Source: Alphaproteobacteria bacterium (GTDB taxonomy: Bacteria; Pseudomonadota; Alphaproteobacteria; CAAGCB01; CAG-977). From it: a stretch of DNA of 54,750 bases. Below the pieces are notes generated by a model. It made no database searches. It saw only the letters and a program-made list of their open reading frames with translations, and was not told the origin of the DNA. This document shows positions 1 through 8,189 of this stretch, piece after piece (position 1 is the first letter of the stretch; each line of letters opens with the position of its first letter). The translations under genes were made by a program, and so were the position numbers. The stretch lies in NCBI GenBank assembly GCA_017480385.1, contig JAFVAT010000008.1, positions 1-54,750 of the forward strand, written 5' to 3'.

Positions 1-67
1 GCAATCCAGTTTGGGCCTGAGCGGGAGAACAGACCGAAAAAATCACTAAAAGGGCTAGGAAAAGCAT
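1..67 (-). CDS. Secreted or membrane-anchored protein, N-terminal fragment
   Basis: Only the first 22 codons are inside the window. Read on the minus strand from the ATG at 65-67 they give MLFLALLVIFSVCSPAQAQT, a hydrophobic run ending in a small-residue AQA motif typical of a signal peptidase I cleavage site. The start lies 2 bases after the TAA of the dUTPase remnant (70-72) and has an AGG-containing purine stretch about 9 bases upstream, inside that remnant. This tight spacing suggests it was once co-transcribed with a complete dut gene and now follows rppH. An upstream in-frame ATG at 137-139 exists but would add a charged, non-signal leader that overlaps the dut reading frame, so I prefer 67. 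The function cannot be judged from 22 residues. Confidence 0.55.
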   Translation of the reverse strand, partial: MLFLALLVIFSVCSPAQAQTGL

Positions 68-69
68 GT

Positions 70-222
70 TTAAATGCCTGTCGATCCGAAACCGCCCGAA
101 CCGCGCTGGGTCGTGCTCAGAGCGCTGATTTCCTGCCATTCGGCTTGCAGAACCGGCGCAATAACCATTTGAGCGATCCTCATACCCCGCTTGAGCAAAA
201 AGACTTTGCTGCCGGCATTTGT
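70..222 (-). pseudogene. dut: dUTPase (Dut) C-terminal remnant
   Basis: Immediately after the rppH stop codon, and in the same frame, 50 sense codons run to a TAA at 70-72. The translation contains KRGMRIAQMVIAPV and ends RGSGGFGSTGI. These match two signature segments of trimeric dUTP diphosphatases: the RIAQ-containing strand, and the C-terminal Gly-rich motif V (RGxGGFGSTG) that closes over the nucleotide. The first two-thirds of a dUTPase (about 100 residues, including the active-site motifs I-IV) is absent, and the sequence upstream is a complete rppH. No ATG in a sensible position would start it. It is therefore a fragment left by a deletion or rearrangement; a functional dut would have to lie elsewhere. 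The assignment to the family rests on the motif match; the history is inference. Confidence 0.8.
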
Positions 223-708
223 TCAGCTGTGCCTGACCGCATCAATAAATGGCATAAACTCATCGACGACATGCCGGTAAACGTCTTGTTTGAAAGCGAC
301 GATCATATCAACGATTTCCTCCGCCTTGACCCATTTCCATTGGTTGAATTCGGGATCGGGGCGGTCTAAATCAATTTCGCTTTCATCGCCGGTGAATTGG
401 AACAAAAACCATTTTTGCTTTTGTCCGTCAAAGGCTTTTTTCTTTTCATTGACGAAATGAACGCCGGTCGGAAAGTCATAGAAATACCACTGCGTGCTTT
501 CCGCTATTAACGTTACGGAAGTTATATTGGTTTCCTCATATAATTCACGCAGAGCCGCCGCATATTCGTCTTCACCCTTATCGATGCCTCCCTGCGGCAT
601 TTGCCAGGCTTTTTGGCGGGAATCCGTCCTGTGAGCCATAAATACGTCACCGGCCGCATTTAAAACCATCAAGCCGACATTCGGACGATAAAGCTTTTGT
701 TTTTTCAT
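223..708 (-). CDS. rppH: RNA pyrophosphohydrolase RppH (Nudix)
   Basis: 161 residues, the usual length for RppH/IalA, which removes pyrophosphate from triphosphorylated 5' ends of mRNA and so triggers decay. It starts MKKQKLYRPNVGLMV, the characteristic YRPNVG opening, followed by WQMPQGGIDKGE and the Nudix box ending RELYEETNI (residues about 42-64). The Nudix Glu residues that bind metal are present, but the usually invariant Gly near the end of the box (EExG) is Asn here. Late conserved elements QKWFLF and FNQWKWV are also present. The ATG overlaps the stop of the upstream deacetylase-like gene (ATGA), so I reject a longer reading that starts at 804 inside that gene. It is probably the last intact gene of the ctpA operon. 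The cell cytoplasm is the expected location. Confidence 0.93.
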   Translation of the reverse strand: MKKQKLYRPNVGLMVLNAAGDVFMAHRTDSRQKAWQMPQGGIDKGEDEYAAALRELYEETNITSVTLIAESTQWYFYDFPTGVHFVNEKKKAFDGQKQKWFLFQFTGDESEIDLDRPDPEFNQWKWVKAEEIVDMIVAFKQDVYRHVVDEFMPFIDAVRHS

Positions 709-2309
709 TCTTTTTCCTTTTTGGAAGAAACATAGTAAGACAGCGGAACAAAAGTGATTTCCGGCGTAGGATTCTGTTCGGTCGGGGCAAAAGACTTGAT
801 CCATTCCGCTGTTGTTAAAAGAGTAATCGGGACCGTTTCTATACGAATGAAAGCTTTTCCTTTTTTCAAAGCGATCTGACGGGCTTGCTCTAATCGGGAA
901 CGAATGGCGGCGCGATGAAATTCGTCAGCAATATGAACATCGGGCCTTAACGCATTTGTGAACAACGGCATACGCGGGTTATCCGTGCCGTCTATATAGA
1001 TCAGTCCACGTTCGACAGCCTCGTCAAAGAAAGGCTTCATTTGAGTTCCCGAATAGGAAAAGTTTTCGTTGGCCGCGGCGCTTAATCCGATAAAGGCGAC
1101 ATTCCGCCCTAAAATTTTATGAAAGCGTTTCCTGTTTTCTTGTTCGGGCAGGCCGGAAACTAATCCCAACGGTCCTGGGTCTGTTTCGGGGAAGGCCCCC
1201 TGCTGCATCGGTAGGTCAAGAAGCGTTTCGTGTCCCGTTTTGCGCGCGTCTGCGACAAAAGTCTTTAATTTTTCTGCATAAGGACTGAAAGACAAAGAAA
1301 CCGTATCCGGCAGGGTTGAGATTGCGGCTTGGGTGGCGTTTTCCCGTTTGCCCAAGCCCGAAAACAAAATGGCGATATACGGCGTTTTGGGCGGATTTTC
1401 TACCGGTTTGGCATAAGCGGACAAGGGTGTTCTGCCTTTGCTTTTAACGGGCAGTTTGCCGTAACGGGAATCCTCCTGCAGTTCGGGTAAAGGTTCGATG
1501 ATATGCAAGGGAATAATGTTTTGTCCCGCACTTTTTTTGATGAGGGAAAAATCGGGCAGAGAAGCCATTAAATTTGTTTGGATCAGATCCGGCTGGGGCA
1601 AGTTATTTTTTTGATCGGATAAAAGCAGCGAATCGTGATTAGGTTCTTTAACAAGTGCTACTTTTGTATTAGTCGATGAAGCCGGCGTTGCTTTTTCTTT
1701 CTTTTTATGTGCCGTCTTTTCCTTTTCCGGAACTTGTGTTTCGGAAATCAGCGTTTTTTCCTGTTTTGAAGGGGGCCAGATCTTTCTTTCTTTTTGAGTT
1801 TCCGCCCCTTCGCGTTCTTGGTACAGTGCTTCTATTTTTTCTATTTTTGCCTGTTCTATCCGGTCCTTTTCCTGTTGCAGCTGTTGTAATTCGGGGCTTT
1901 CGGGCAAAGCGGAAATATCCGGGACCGCAGATGTTTCCGGAGCATTTTGAACAAGTTCCCGCAGCGCCTCCGCCGTTTGTTCGATCGTTGTGCGCTCCTT
2001 TTCCAATTGTTCGATCAGGGGCGAATCCTCTGTTTCCTTTGACGCTTCATTTGCCGCTGATTGCTTTTTCTGCGGCGGCTGCGGATCAATCAGGGCATCT
2101 GCTGTTTGCAGTTCAGGCGTTTGAACGGTTAAATAATAAACGGTCTGAATGATCGGTTTTTTGAAAAAACGAAGATATATGGCGCTGAGCAGGCATAAAA
2201 AGGAAACAACCGCCAGACAAGCAACTACTTTAAACGCTTTTTTCTTTCCGGCGGTTAACCCCTCATTGGAAAACGGAGAATATGAGTCTTTATTATCAGG
2301 CTGCGGCAT
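705..2309 (-). CDS. Divergent polysaccharide deacetylase family protein (YibQ-like)
   Basis: 534 residues. One membrane span lies near residues 25-48 (KVVACLAVVSFLCLLSAIYL), followed by a low-complexity Glu/Lys/Gln-rich linker to about residue 300, then a domain of roughly 220 residues beginning PYIAILFSGLGKRE. This matches the divergent polysaccharide deacetylase family (DUF610/YibQ), which in Alphaproteobacteria regularly sits beside ctpA and an EnvC-like gene. The usual catalytic Asp pair of polysaccharide deacetylases is not visible at the first motif (FSGLG in place of DDxG). Conserved-looking patches include DLPMQ and YIDGTDNPR. It is likely inner-membrane anchored with a periplasmic domain acting on or near peptidoglycan. 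The substrate is unknown. The stop codon overlaps the rppH start. The long charged linker may span the periplasm. Confidence 0.82.
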   Translation of the reverse strand: MPQPDNKDSYSPFSNEGLTAGKKKAFKVVACLAVVSFLCLLSAIYLRFFKKPIIQTVYYLTVQTPELQTADALIDPQPPQKKQSAANEASKETEDSPLIEQLEKERTTIEQTAEALRELVQNAPETSAVPDISALPESPELQQLQQEKDRIEQAKIEKIEALYQEREGAETQKERKIWPPSKQEKTLISETQVPEKEKTAHKKKEKATPASSTNTKVALVKEPNHDSLLLSDQKNNLPQPDLIQTNLMASLPDFSLIKKSAGQNIIPLHIIEPLPELQEDSRYGKLPVKSKGRTPLSAYAKPVENPPKTPYIAILFSGLGKRENATQAAISTLPDTVSLSFSPYAEKLKTFVADARKTGHETLLDLPMQQGAFPETDPGPLGLVSGLPEQENRKRFHKILGRNVAFIGLSAAANENFSYSGTQMKPFFDEAVERGLIYIDGTDNPRMPLFTNALRPDVHIADEFHRAAIRSRLEQARQIALKKGKAFIRIETVPITLLTTAEWIKSFAPTEQNPTPEITFVPLSYYVSSKKEKE

Positions 2310-2318
2310 TTGTTTTCC

Positions 2319-3680
2319 TTATCGCGATTGATAAATGCCCATCGCTTTGACAATGTCAATGGCGCGGTCCAGCTGATAATCCTCGGGCTTTTTTTCTTCC
2401 TTTGGTTTTTCATCAAACGGATCGGGCTCTTTTTCCTTTTTCTTCTTTGCCTTTTTATCTTTTAATGTTTTGTTTTTGGCAGGGCCCGTTTTGTCTTCGT
2501 CTTGTTTGGCCAAAGCGTTGGGAAGGGTCGCTTCGGCAAAATCATCGGAACGCAAAGCGTAATATTCGACATGACCCGGCGGAATTTCAATGTCGGGTTC
2601 AATGCCCTTGGCCTGAATCGAACGGCCCGATGGTGTGTAATAGCGCGCCGTTGTCAATCGAATCGCGCCGAATCCCGTCACGGGAATAACCGTTTGGACG
2701 GATCCTTTGCCGAATGAGCGCATGCCGACAATGACCGCCCGTTTATGATCCTGCAAAGCGCCGGCGACAATTTCGGCAGCAGAAGCGGAGCCTTCGTTAA
2801 TCAAAACGACAATCGGCTTGTTTTTTGTAATATCGCCTTTGGTTGCGTTGTAACGCTGCATTTCTTCGGCGCGGCGGGGGCGCGTGGAAACGATTTCGCC
2901 TTCCTCCAAAAACAGGTCGGCAACGGAAACCGCCTGATCCAGCAAGCCGCCCGGATTATTGCGCAGGTCAAGAATATAGCCGGCCAAGTCTTCAGGATTG
3001 TCTTTTTGAATTTTTGCAATCGCTTTTTTAATGTCGTCCGTTGTTGTTTCGCTGAATGAAGAAACGCGGATATAGCCGACGGAGGGATCCTTTTCCTCCG
3101 TTTTCACAGATCGAATCTTGATGTTGTCACGTGTCAGCGTAACGTCAAACGGTTCTTTGTTTTTGCGGCGGATAGTCAATTTTACTTTTGAATTTACGGG
3201 ACCGCGCATTTTTTCAACAGCTTGTGTCAGCGTTTCGCCCAAAACAGTCGTGCCGTCAATGTGCGTGATATAGTCGCCGGCCTGAATGCCTGCTTTGAAT
3301 GCCGGCGTGTCGTCAATCGGGGAAATAACCTTGATCCAGCCGTTGTCCATTGTCACTTCAATGCCCAATCCGCCGAATTCACCTTTTGTCTGTTCGCGCA
3401 TGTCCTTGAACGTGTCGGCGTCCAGATAAGAAGAATGTGGGTCTAAAGAAGACAGCATGCCGTTAATGGCGTATTCGATCAGTTTGTCTTCGGAAATTTC
3501 TTCGACATAATCGGTTCTGGTCCGTTTCAGCGTTTCACTGAAAATATTGAGATATTTGTAAACGGAAGCGGTTTGTTCCGCTTTGTTTTCCTGTTTTTTA
3601 GCCTTTTCTTTGGCAGATGCCGTGCCGGCGCATAAAAAAGCCAGCAACATCATCGAAACAGTCATGCTGAAACGTTTCAT
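2319..3680 (-). CDS. ctpA: Carboxy-terminal processing protease CtpA (S41)
   Basis: 453 residues with a signal peptide (MKRFSMTVSMMLLAFLCAGTA), a PDZ domain at about residues 95-180 (GLGIEVTMDNGWIKV, AGIQAGDYI) and an S41 protease core. The catalytic Ser is in EGSASAAEIVAG (about residue 295) and the catalytic Lys in RSFGKGSVQT (about residue 321), the Ser-Lys dyad of tail-specific proteases. The C-terminus is strongly Lys/Glu-rich before the closing DYQLDRAIDIVKAMG helix. It acts in the periplasm, trimming protein C-termini; in related bacteria its targets include peptidoglycan hydrolases. It lies between the EnvC-like gene and the deacetylase-like gene, with gaps of about 10 bases, which fits a shared cell-wall remodelling operon. 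An AAAGGA Shine-Dalgarno precedes the ATG. Confidence 0.95.
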   Translation of the reverse strand: MKRFSMTVSMMLLAFLCAGTASAKEKAKKQENKAEQTASVYKYLNIFSETLKRTRTDYVEEISEDKLIEYAINGMLSSLDPHSSYLDADTFKDMREQTKGEFGGLGIEVTMDNGWIKVISPIDDTPAFKAGIQAGDYITHIDGTTVLGETLTQAVEKMRGPVNSKVKLTIRRKNKEPFDVTLTRDNIKIRSVKTEEKDPSVGYIRVSSFSETTTDDIKKAIAKIQKDNPEDLAGYILDLRNNPGGLLDQAVSVADLFLEEGEIVSTRPRRAEEMQRYNATKGDITKNKPIVVLINEGSASAAEIVAGALQDHKRAVIVGMRSFGKGSVQTVIPVTGFGAIRLTTARYYTPSGRSIQAKGIEPDIEIPPGHVEYYALRSDDFAEATLPNALAKQDEDKTGPAKNKTLKDKKAKKKKEKEPDPFDEKPKEEKKPEDYQLDRAIDIVKAMGIYQSR

Positions 3681-3692
3681 TCTTTTTTTCCT

Positions 3693-4871
3693 TTATCCTT
3701 TGTTTCCTTGGTTCAGCCAGCCGGCAGGATTGATCGGCTGGCCGTTTTTCCTCAGTTCAATATACAACGTTGGTTTGTTTTGCGCTACCATTATTCCTAC
3801 TGGTTCGCCGGCTAAAAGCGATTGACCGACGGAAGTGTCCAATCGTCCTATGCCGGCCAGCAGCGTATGGTACCCGTCACCGTGTTCGATAATGACCAGC
3901 TGACCATAGCCGCGGAACGGCCCCGCAAATAAAACAGTCCCGTCATAAGGCGAAATCACTTGTGCATTGGAACGGGTGGCAATCATAATGCCTTTGGAGG
4001 TAATGCCGGCTTCTGTTTTTTCGCCGAATTTTTTGATAACGGTTCCTTTGACGGGATAAGGAATCCGCCCCTTGGCCGACATAAATGCGCCGGTTGATGC
4101 GCTCGGCTGCGTTTTGCTTAAAGCGGCGCGGCGTTTGCTGTCGGCTTCCAACTTTGCCAACAGTTCTTTCAGGTCTCCGGCCTGTTTTGCCAAATTTTCC
4201 GCGCGTGTTTTGGCGCGTGTGCTTTCACTGGCAAAAGCGGTCTGCAGCCGGGACTTTTTCTGGATCAGCACATTCATATCCCGCCGTTTTTCGTCCAGCC
4301 GTTTTGCCATTGTTTTAATCTGAGCGTATTGGGCCCGGATAGCCGTTGTTAAACTGGCAATGCGGTTCAGGTCCTTGCGCAGGCCCTCTGTTGAATATTC
4401 CAGCTGCGGCACGGCTTCGCGCAGCAAAAGAGCGCTTCTTAACGTATCCTGCGGCGCCAACGGCTGGGCGAGCAAGGCTTCCGTCGGCTTGAATGCCAAA
4501 GACTGCAAAGCGGCCAGAACGTGCATGCGTTGGGCCTTTCGGATATCCAGCCGTTTTTTCATCAGCGCCTGCTGCGTTTCAAATTCGGACAGCTTTTGTT
4601 CCAGCCGGTTCAGGCTTTCTTCCTGTTCTTGAATCGATCCTGCCGCGGCGACCATTTTTTTCCGCACGTCCAGAATTTCTTTTTGGACATTTTTGGCTTT
4701 TTCGCGTAATTGCTGATGCTCTTTTTTCGCCTGTTCAATCTGACTGGTAACGCGGGACAGCTCACTTTTCGCCGAATCGGAGCTTTCAATCGCGGCAAAG
4801 GAAAAGGGCGACAGAACCGCTTCTGTCATCAAGACAAGAAAAAACAGTCCGATCGTCCTTTTCAAAGCCAT
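3693..4871 (-). CDS. EnvC-like murein hydrolase activator (degenerate LytM/M23 domain)
   Basis: 392 residues: signal peptide, a long coiled coil over about residues 28-245 (SRVTSQIEQAKKEHQQLREK and further heptads), then a LytM/M23 domain from about residue 267 (GRIPYPVKGTVIKKFGEK). In active M23 endopeptidases Zn is held by HxxxD and HxH. Here the first motif reads KGIMIATRSN, with no His or Asp, and the second reads HGDGYHTLLAGIG, with the HxH position lost. The domain is therefore predicted to be non-catalytic and to act as an amidase activator, as EnvC and NlpD do at the septum. Order gpmI-envC-ctpA is widespread in Alphaproteobacteria. The start lies 4 bases after the gpmI stop, so translation is probably coupled. 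It is likely periplasmic. Confidence 0.88.
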   Translation of the reverse strand: MALKRTIGLFFLVLMTEAVLSPFSFAAIESSDSAKSELSRVTSQIEQAKKEHQQLREKAKNVQKEILDVRKKMVAAAGSIQEQEESLNRLEQKLSEFETQQALMKKRLDIRKAQRMHVLAALQSLAFKPTEALLAQPLAPQDTLRSALLLREAVPQLEYSTEGLRKDLNRIASLTTAIRAQYAQIKTMAKRLDEKRRDMNVLIQKKSRLQTAFASESTRAKTRAENLAKQAGDLKELLAKLEADSKRRAALSKTQPSASTGAFMSAKGRIPYPVKGTVIKKFGEKTEAGITSKGIMIATRSNAQVISPYDGTVLFAGPFRGYGQLVIIEHGDGYHTLLAGIGRLDTSVGQSLLAGEPVGIMVAQNKPTLYIELRKNGQPINPAGWLNQGNKG

Positions 4872-4875
4872 TTTC

Positions 4876-6417
4876 TTATTTAACCAGCAAAGATTCTCCG
4901 GTCATTTCCGCCGGCTGCGGCAGGTGCAGCAGCTCCAGCAGCGTCGGCGCCAAATCGGCCAGCCTGCCGCCTTCGCGCAGTTTATAGCCGTTCTGGTCAT
5001 TGAACAAAACGACGGGGACTTCAAACGTTGTGTGCGCCGTATAGGGAGCGCCCGTCTTTTCGTCCTTCATCAGTTCGCAGTTGCCGTGATCCGCCGTAAT
5101 CAACATCACGCCGCCGACTTTTTTCATCGCGTCTTCCAATCGGCCAAGGCATTTGTCCACAGCCTGCGTTGCCTTGATCGCGGCGTCCAGAATGCCGGTG
5201 TGGCCGACCATGTCGCCGTTGGCGAAGTTGACAACGATAACATCGAATTTTTCCTGTTCAATCGCGTCAACCAGAGCGTCGCAGACTTCAAAGGCGCTCA
5301 TTTCCGGTTTCAGATCATACGTCGCGACTTTCGGGGACGGGATTAAAATCCGGTCCTCTCCTTTGAACAGGCGTTCTTCGCCGCCGTTAAAGAAGAAAGT
5401 GACATGGGCGTACTTTTCCGTTTCGGCAATGCGCAGCTGAGTCAAGCCCGCTTTGGAAACGACTTCGCCGAAGATATTGCTCAGCTGTTCGGGCGGGAAG
5501 ATCGGCGTGACAAAACGGTCATGGTCAACCGAATACTGAGTCATGCTGACAACGGCGGCAAACTTGACCGTTTTCGCGCGGGCGAACTTGTCAAACGGCG
5601 TATCGGCCAAAGCGTACATGATTTCACGAGCGCGGTCGGAACGGAAGTTCGCAAACAAAATCGCGTCGCCGTCGTTCATGCCCTGATAGTCGCCGACAAC
5701 AACCGGAACAACAAACTCGTCATAGACTTTTTGATCATAGGACGCCTGAATTGCGGCTTCAGTGGTCGGCTGAGCAATTCCTTTGCCCAACATCAGCGCA
5801 TTGTACGCCAATTCGATCCGATCCCAACGGTTGTCACGGTCCATTGCATAATAGCGCCCTGAAACCGTAGCGATGCGGACATTGTTCATTTTTGCAATTT
5901 GAGCTTCAAATTCTTTTACATACCCCAGCGCAGAATCGGGCGGGACATCGCGGCCGTCCAAAAACGCATGAACGACAACGGGAATGCCGGCCTCGCTGAC
6001 AATCTTAGCCAAGGCGATAATGTGGTTCATATGGGAATGAACGCCGCCGGGGCTCATCAATCCCATTAAATGGCAGGTGCCTTTGGATTCTTTCAAGGCT
6101 TTAATCAAAGCTTCCACTGCGGGGCGATGTGCCAGAGATCCGTCCTCTGCCGCCTGATCGATTTTAGGCAGATCCTGCATGACGACGCGGCCTGCGCCGA
6201 TGTTCATATGGCCAACTTCGGAATTGCCCATTTGACCGTTCGGCAGGCCAACGTCCAAACCGGACGTGGCAATCAGCGTGTTCGGATAATCGGCAACCAG
6301 TTTGTGCCAGTTCGGCGTATCGCCCAGCTCAATCGCGTTATCCTGTTTGTTTTCGCGGTGTCCCCAGCCGTCCAAAATGCACAGCATGACGGGGCGGGGT
6401 CTTTTGGTCTCTTCCAT
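4876..6417 (-). CDS. gpmI: 2,3-bisphosphoglycerate-independent phosphoglycerate mutase GpmI
   Basis: 513 residues, the usual size for iPGM, which interconverts 3- and 2-phosphoglycerate in glycolysis using two Mn ions. Seen motifs: LCILDGWG (metal Asp), MGNSEVGHMNIG (the Ser that carries the phosphoenzyme), SPGGVHSHMNH, DGRDVPP, and metal-binding ADHGNCE near the C-terminus. An in-frame ATG exists 15 bases further upstream (6430-6432), but a clear GGAGG lies between the two, 8 bases before the ATG at 6415-6417, so I choose the downstream start (MEETKRPRPVM). A TATTAT/TATAGT stretch in the gap before it could be a -10 box, so it may start its own transcript leading into envC-ctpA. Function is certain from the motifs; the promoter is weak inference. 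Confidence 0.97.
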   Translation of the reverse strand: MEETKRPRPVMLCILDGWGHRENKQDNAIELGDTPNWHKLVADYPNTLIATSGLDVGLPNGQMGNSEVGHMNIGAGRVVMQDLPKIDQAAEDGSLAHRPAVEALIKALKESKGTCHLMGLMSPGGVHSHMNHIIALAKIVSEAGIPVVVHAFLDGRDVPPDSALGYVKEFEAQIAKMNNVRIATVSGRYYAMDRDNRWDRIELAYNALMLGKGIAQPTTEAAIQASYDQKVYDEFVVPVVVGDYQGMNDGDAILFANFRSDRAREIMYALADTPFDKFARAKTVKFAAVVSMTQYSVDHDRFVTPIFPPEQLSNIFGEVVSKAGLTQLRIAETEKYAHVTFFFNGGEERLFKGEDRILIPSPKVATYDLKPEMSAFEVCDALVDAIEQEKFDVIVVNFANGDMVGHTGILDAAIKATQAVDKCLGRLEDAMKKVGGVMLITADHGNCELMKDEKTGAPYTAHTTFEVPVVLFNDQNGYKLREGGRLADLAPTLLELLHLPQPAEMTGESLLVK

Positions 6418-6526
6418 AATCGTAGCCTCCATTCAAAACATTAAGATTTTGCGCTCACTATAATACAAAACTTTGCGTTTGACACTCTGAAAAATGGGTT
6501 GGTTGGAAGAAAATGGATACTTTTCT

Positions 6527-6985
6527 TTACGCCCGATGATAGGGGTGGCCGTCAAGAATCGTGCGGGCGCGGTAGATTTGTTCCGCCAGCATTACGCGCG
6601 CTAAAAAGTGGGGCCACGTCATTTCGCCGAACGCCATTAAATAATCCGCCCGCTTGCGCAAGTCTTCCGTATGGCCGTCCGCGCCGCCGATCATAAAGAC
6701 GACCGCCGGTGTGCCCTCGTCCTGCCAGCTGCCCAGCTTTTTGGCAAAAGCCTCTGATCCCGTCTGTTTGCCCCGTTCATCTAAGACAACAACTTTTGCG
6801 CCGTCCGGTACGGCGGACAGCAGCATTTCCGATTCCCGTTTTTTGCGTTCGGCTGGAGAGCCCGATTTCTTGTCTTCAAATTCTTTGACAACAACATTCC
6901 AGCGCGTCTGTTTGATGTAACGCGCCAATAAATCGGCCTCCGCTCCCGTCTTTAAATGTCCGATGCAGGCAATGATGATGTCCAT
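6527..6985 (-). CDS. rlmH: 23S rRNA (pseudouridine1915-N3)-methyltransferase RlmH
   Basis: 152 residues, the standard size for this SPOUT-fold methyltransferase, which modifies pseudouridine 1915 in helix 69 of 23S rRNA on assembled 70S ribosomes. The SAM-binding knot is visible as FMIGGADGH, followed by MAFGEMTWPHFLARVMLAEQ and the family end HPYHRA. The start is the ATG at 6983-6985, which overlaps the rsfS stop as TAATG; a longer reading would run into rsfS. The rsfS-rlmH pair is one of the most conserved neighbourhoods in bacteria and both proteins act on the large ribosomal subunit. About 110 bases separate its end from gpmI. Confidence 0.96.
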   Translation of the reverse strand: MDIIIACIGHLKTGAEADLLARYIKQTRWNVVVKEFEDKKSGSPAERKKRESEMLLSAVPDGAKVVVLDERGKQTGSEAFAKKLGSWQDEGTPAVVFMIGGADGHTEDLRKRADYLMAFGEMTWPHFLARVMLAEQIYRARTILDGHPYHRA

Positions 6986-7587
6986 TACTTTGCGGCGCGG
7001 CGCGGGGTTTCTTCGCCCCACAGCTCTTCAATGCAGTACAGTTCGCGCGTTTCGGGGTGGAAAACGTGCACAATCACGTCCAAAGCGTCCACAATCACCC
7101 AATCGCCGACATCTTCGCCTTCAATGGAAGCGGGAACGCCGGTTTTCTTCAGCCGAAGCTGTACCTGTTCGGCCAAAGCGGTGACATGGCGCGGCGCGCG
7201 ACCGCTGGCAATGATCAGATAGTCGGCAATGGCGGTTTTATCGGTCAGGTCTATCACGGTGACATCTTCCGCTTTGCCGTTTTCCAACGTCTTGACAATC
7301 AAATCGACAAGCTTTTTTTCTTCCGCGTTTTCTTTGGGCTTAGCGGCTTTCTTAAGAAGCTTTTCATTTTTTGCCTGCGCTTTTAAAATCTTTTTGACCG
7401 TCTTTTTAACGGTTTTCTTGATTTCTTTTTTAGTCGCCTTTTCTATTTTTTCTTCTTTTGTTGTTTTTTTGACCGCTGTTTTGGCCGTCTTTTTTACAGC
7501 AGCTTTGTCAGCCGCCGGTTTGACGACTTTTTTAACAGAAGCGGTTTTTGCCTTTGGGGCACTTTTTTCAGTTTTCTTTACAGGCAT
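6985..7587 (-). CDS. rsfS: Ribosome silencing factor RsfS with histone-H1-like N-terminal extension
   Basis: 200 residues. The last 100 or so (KLVDLIVKTLENGKAEDVTV ... YCIEELW) are a normal RsfS/YbeB domain, which binds L14 (uL14) and blocks joining of the two subunits in stationary phase. The first 95 or so are almost all Lys, Ala, Thr, Val and Glu in AVKKT / TVKKT / KKAAK repeats, resembling histone H1 tails; ordinary RsfS is 105-130 residues. The start is the ATG at 7585-7587 with AGGAG 8-10 bases upstream ([12 protein letters not shown]); a longer reading to 7686 lies inside nadD and lacks support. It overlaps nadD by 10 bases and rlmH by one. Function of the domain is secure; the role of the tail (rRNA or DNA binding) is inference. 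Confidence 0.93.
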   Translation of the reverse strand: MPVKKTEKSAPKAKTASVKKVVKPAADKAAVKKTAKTAVKKTTKEEKIEKATKKEIKKTVKKTVKKILKAQAKNEKLLKKAAKPKENAEEKKLVDLIVKTLENGKAEDVTVIDLTDKTAIADYLIIASGRAPRHVTALAEQVQLRLKKTGVPASIEGEDVGDWVIVDALDVIVHVFHPETRELYCIEELWGEETPRRAAK

Positions 7588-8189
7588 TCTTTTTCTCCTA
7601 TTTGAAATAAACCTTTGTTGCGGATTTCCGTTGCCGAAGCCGGGTGTTTGCGGATCGGCAGAAATACCCATGCCGGCGGCTTGCAAAAAGCCAGATTAAA
7701 CACGTTTTGAGGGTCTTTGCGGTACAGGTGATACAGACGGGCCGTTCTGCCGTGAAGCGCTTTCAAGGCATAGTTTTTGCGAGCAAAGACCGCTATCGGA
7801 ACGCTGTGCATAATCGACCTCCAGCGATACCACTGATGAAAATGCTGCAGATTGTCCGCGCCCATCAGCCAAACAAAATTGATGTCGGGGTACAATTCTT
7901 TTAATTTCGTCAGCGTGTCAATTGTGTAATGAGTTCCTATTCTGTGTTCGATATCGGAGACTTTGATTCGCGGGTGGCGGGCGGCTTTTTGTGCCGTTTC
8001 AATCCGGCGTTCGTAAGAGGCCATGTCTTTGGCTTGTTTTAACGGATTTAACGGCGAAACAAGCCACCAAACTTCGTCCAGCCCTAATAATTTCAGCGCC
8101 TGAAGGCTGATATGTCTATGGCCGTCATGGGCGGGATTGAAAGACCCTCCCAATAATCCTACTGTTTTACGGACGAATCTGACCTGCAC
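7578..8189 (-). CDS. nadD: Nicotinate-nucleotide adenylyltransferase NadD
   Basis: 203 residues. It makes deamido-NAD from nicotinate mononucleotide and ATP, the second-last step of NAD synthesis. Nucleotidyltransferase signatures are clear: [16 protein letters not shown] (GxFxPxHxGH) near residue 13, the substrate segment [15 protein letters not shown], and ATEIRNKG near the C-terminus (the SxTxIR motif that binds ATP phosphates). The first Met lies inside the end of proA, overlapping it by 23 bases, and no later Met is available before the GxFxPxH motif, so the overlap is real. It overlaps rsfS by 10 bases at its end. The arrangement proB-proA-nadD-rsfS-rlmH implies a single transcript with translational coupling. 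Confidence 0.95.
   Translation of the reverse strand: MQVRFVRKTVGLLGGSFNPAHDGHRHISLQALKLLGLDEVWWLVSPLNPLKQAKDMASYERRIETAQKAARHPRIKVSDIEHRIGTHYTIDTLTKLKELYPDINFVWLMGADNLQHFHQWYRWRSIMHSVPIAVFARKNYALKALHGRTARLYHLYRKDPQNVFNLAFCKPPAWVFLPIRKHPASATEIRNKGLFQIGEKECL

Noticed and set aside
6985-7686. Longer version of rsfS starting at 7686
   Set aside because: The extra 33 codons lie entirely within nadD, and the ATG at 7585-7587 has a proper AGGAG. The shorter form was kept.
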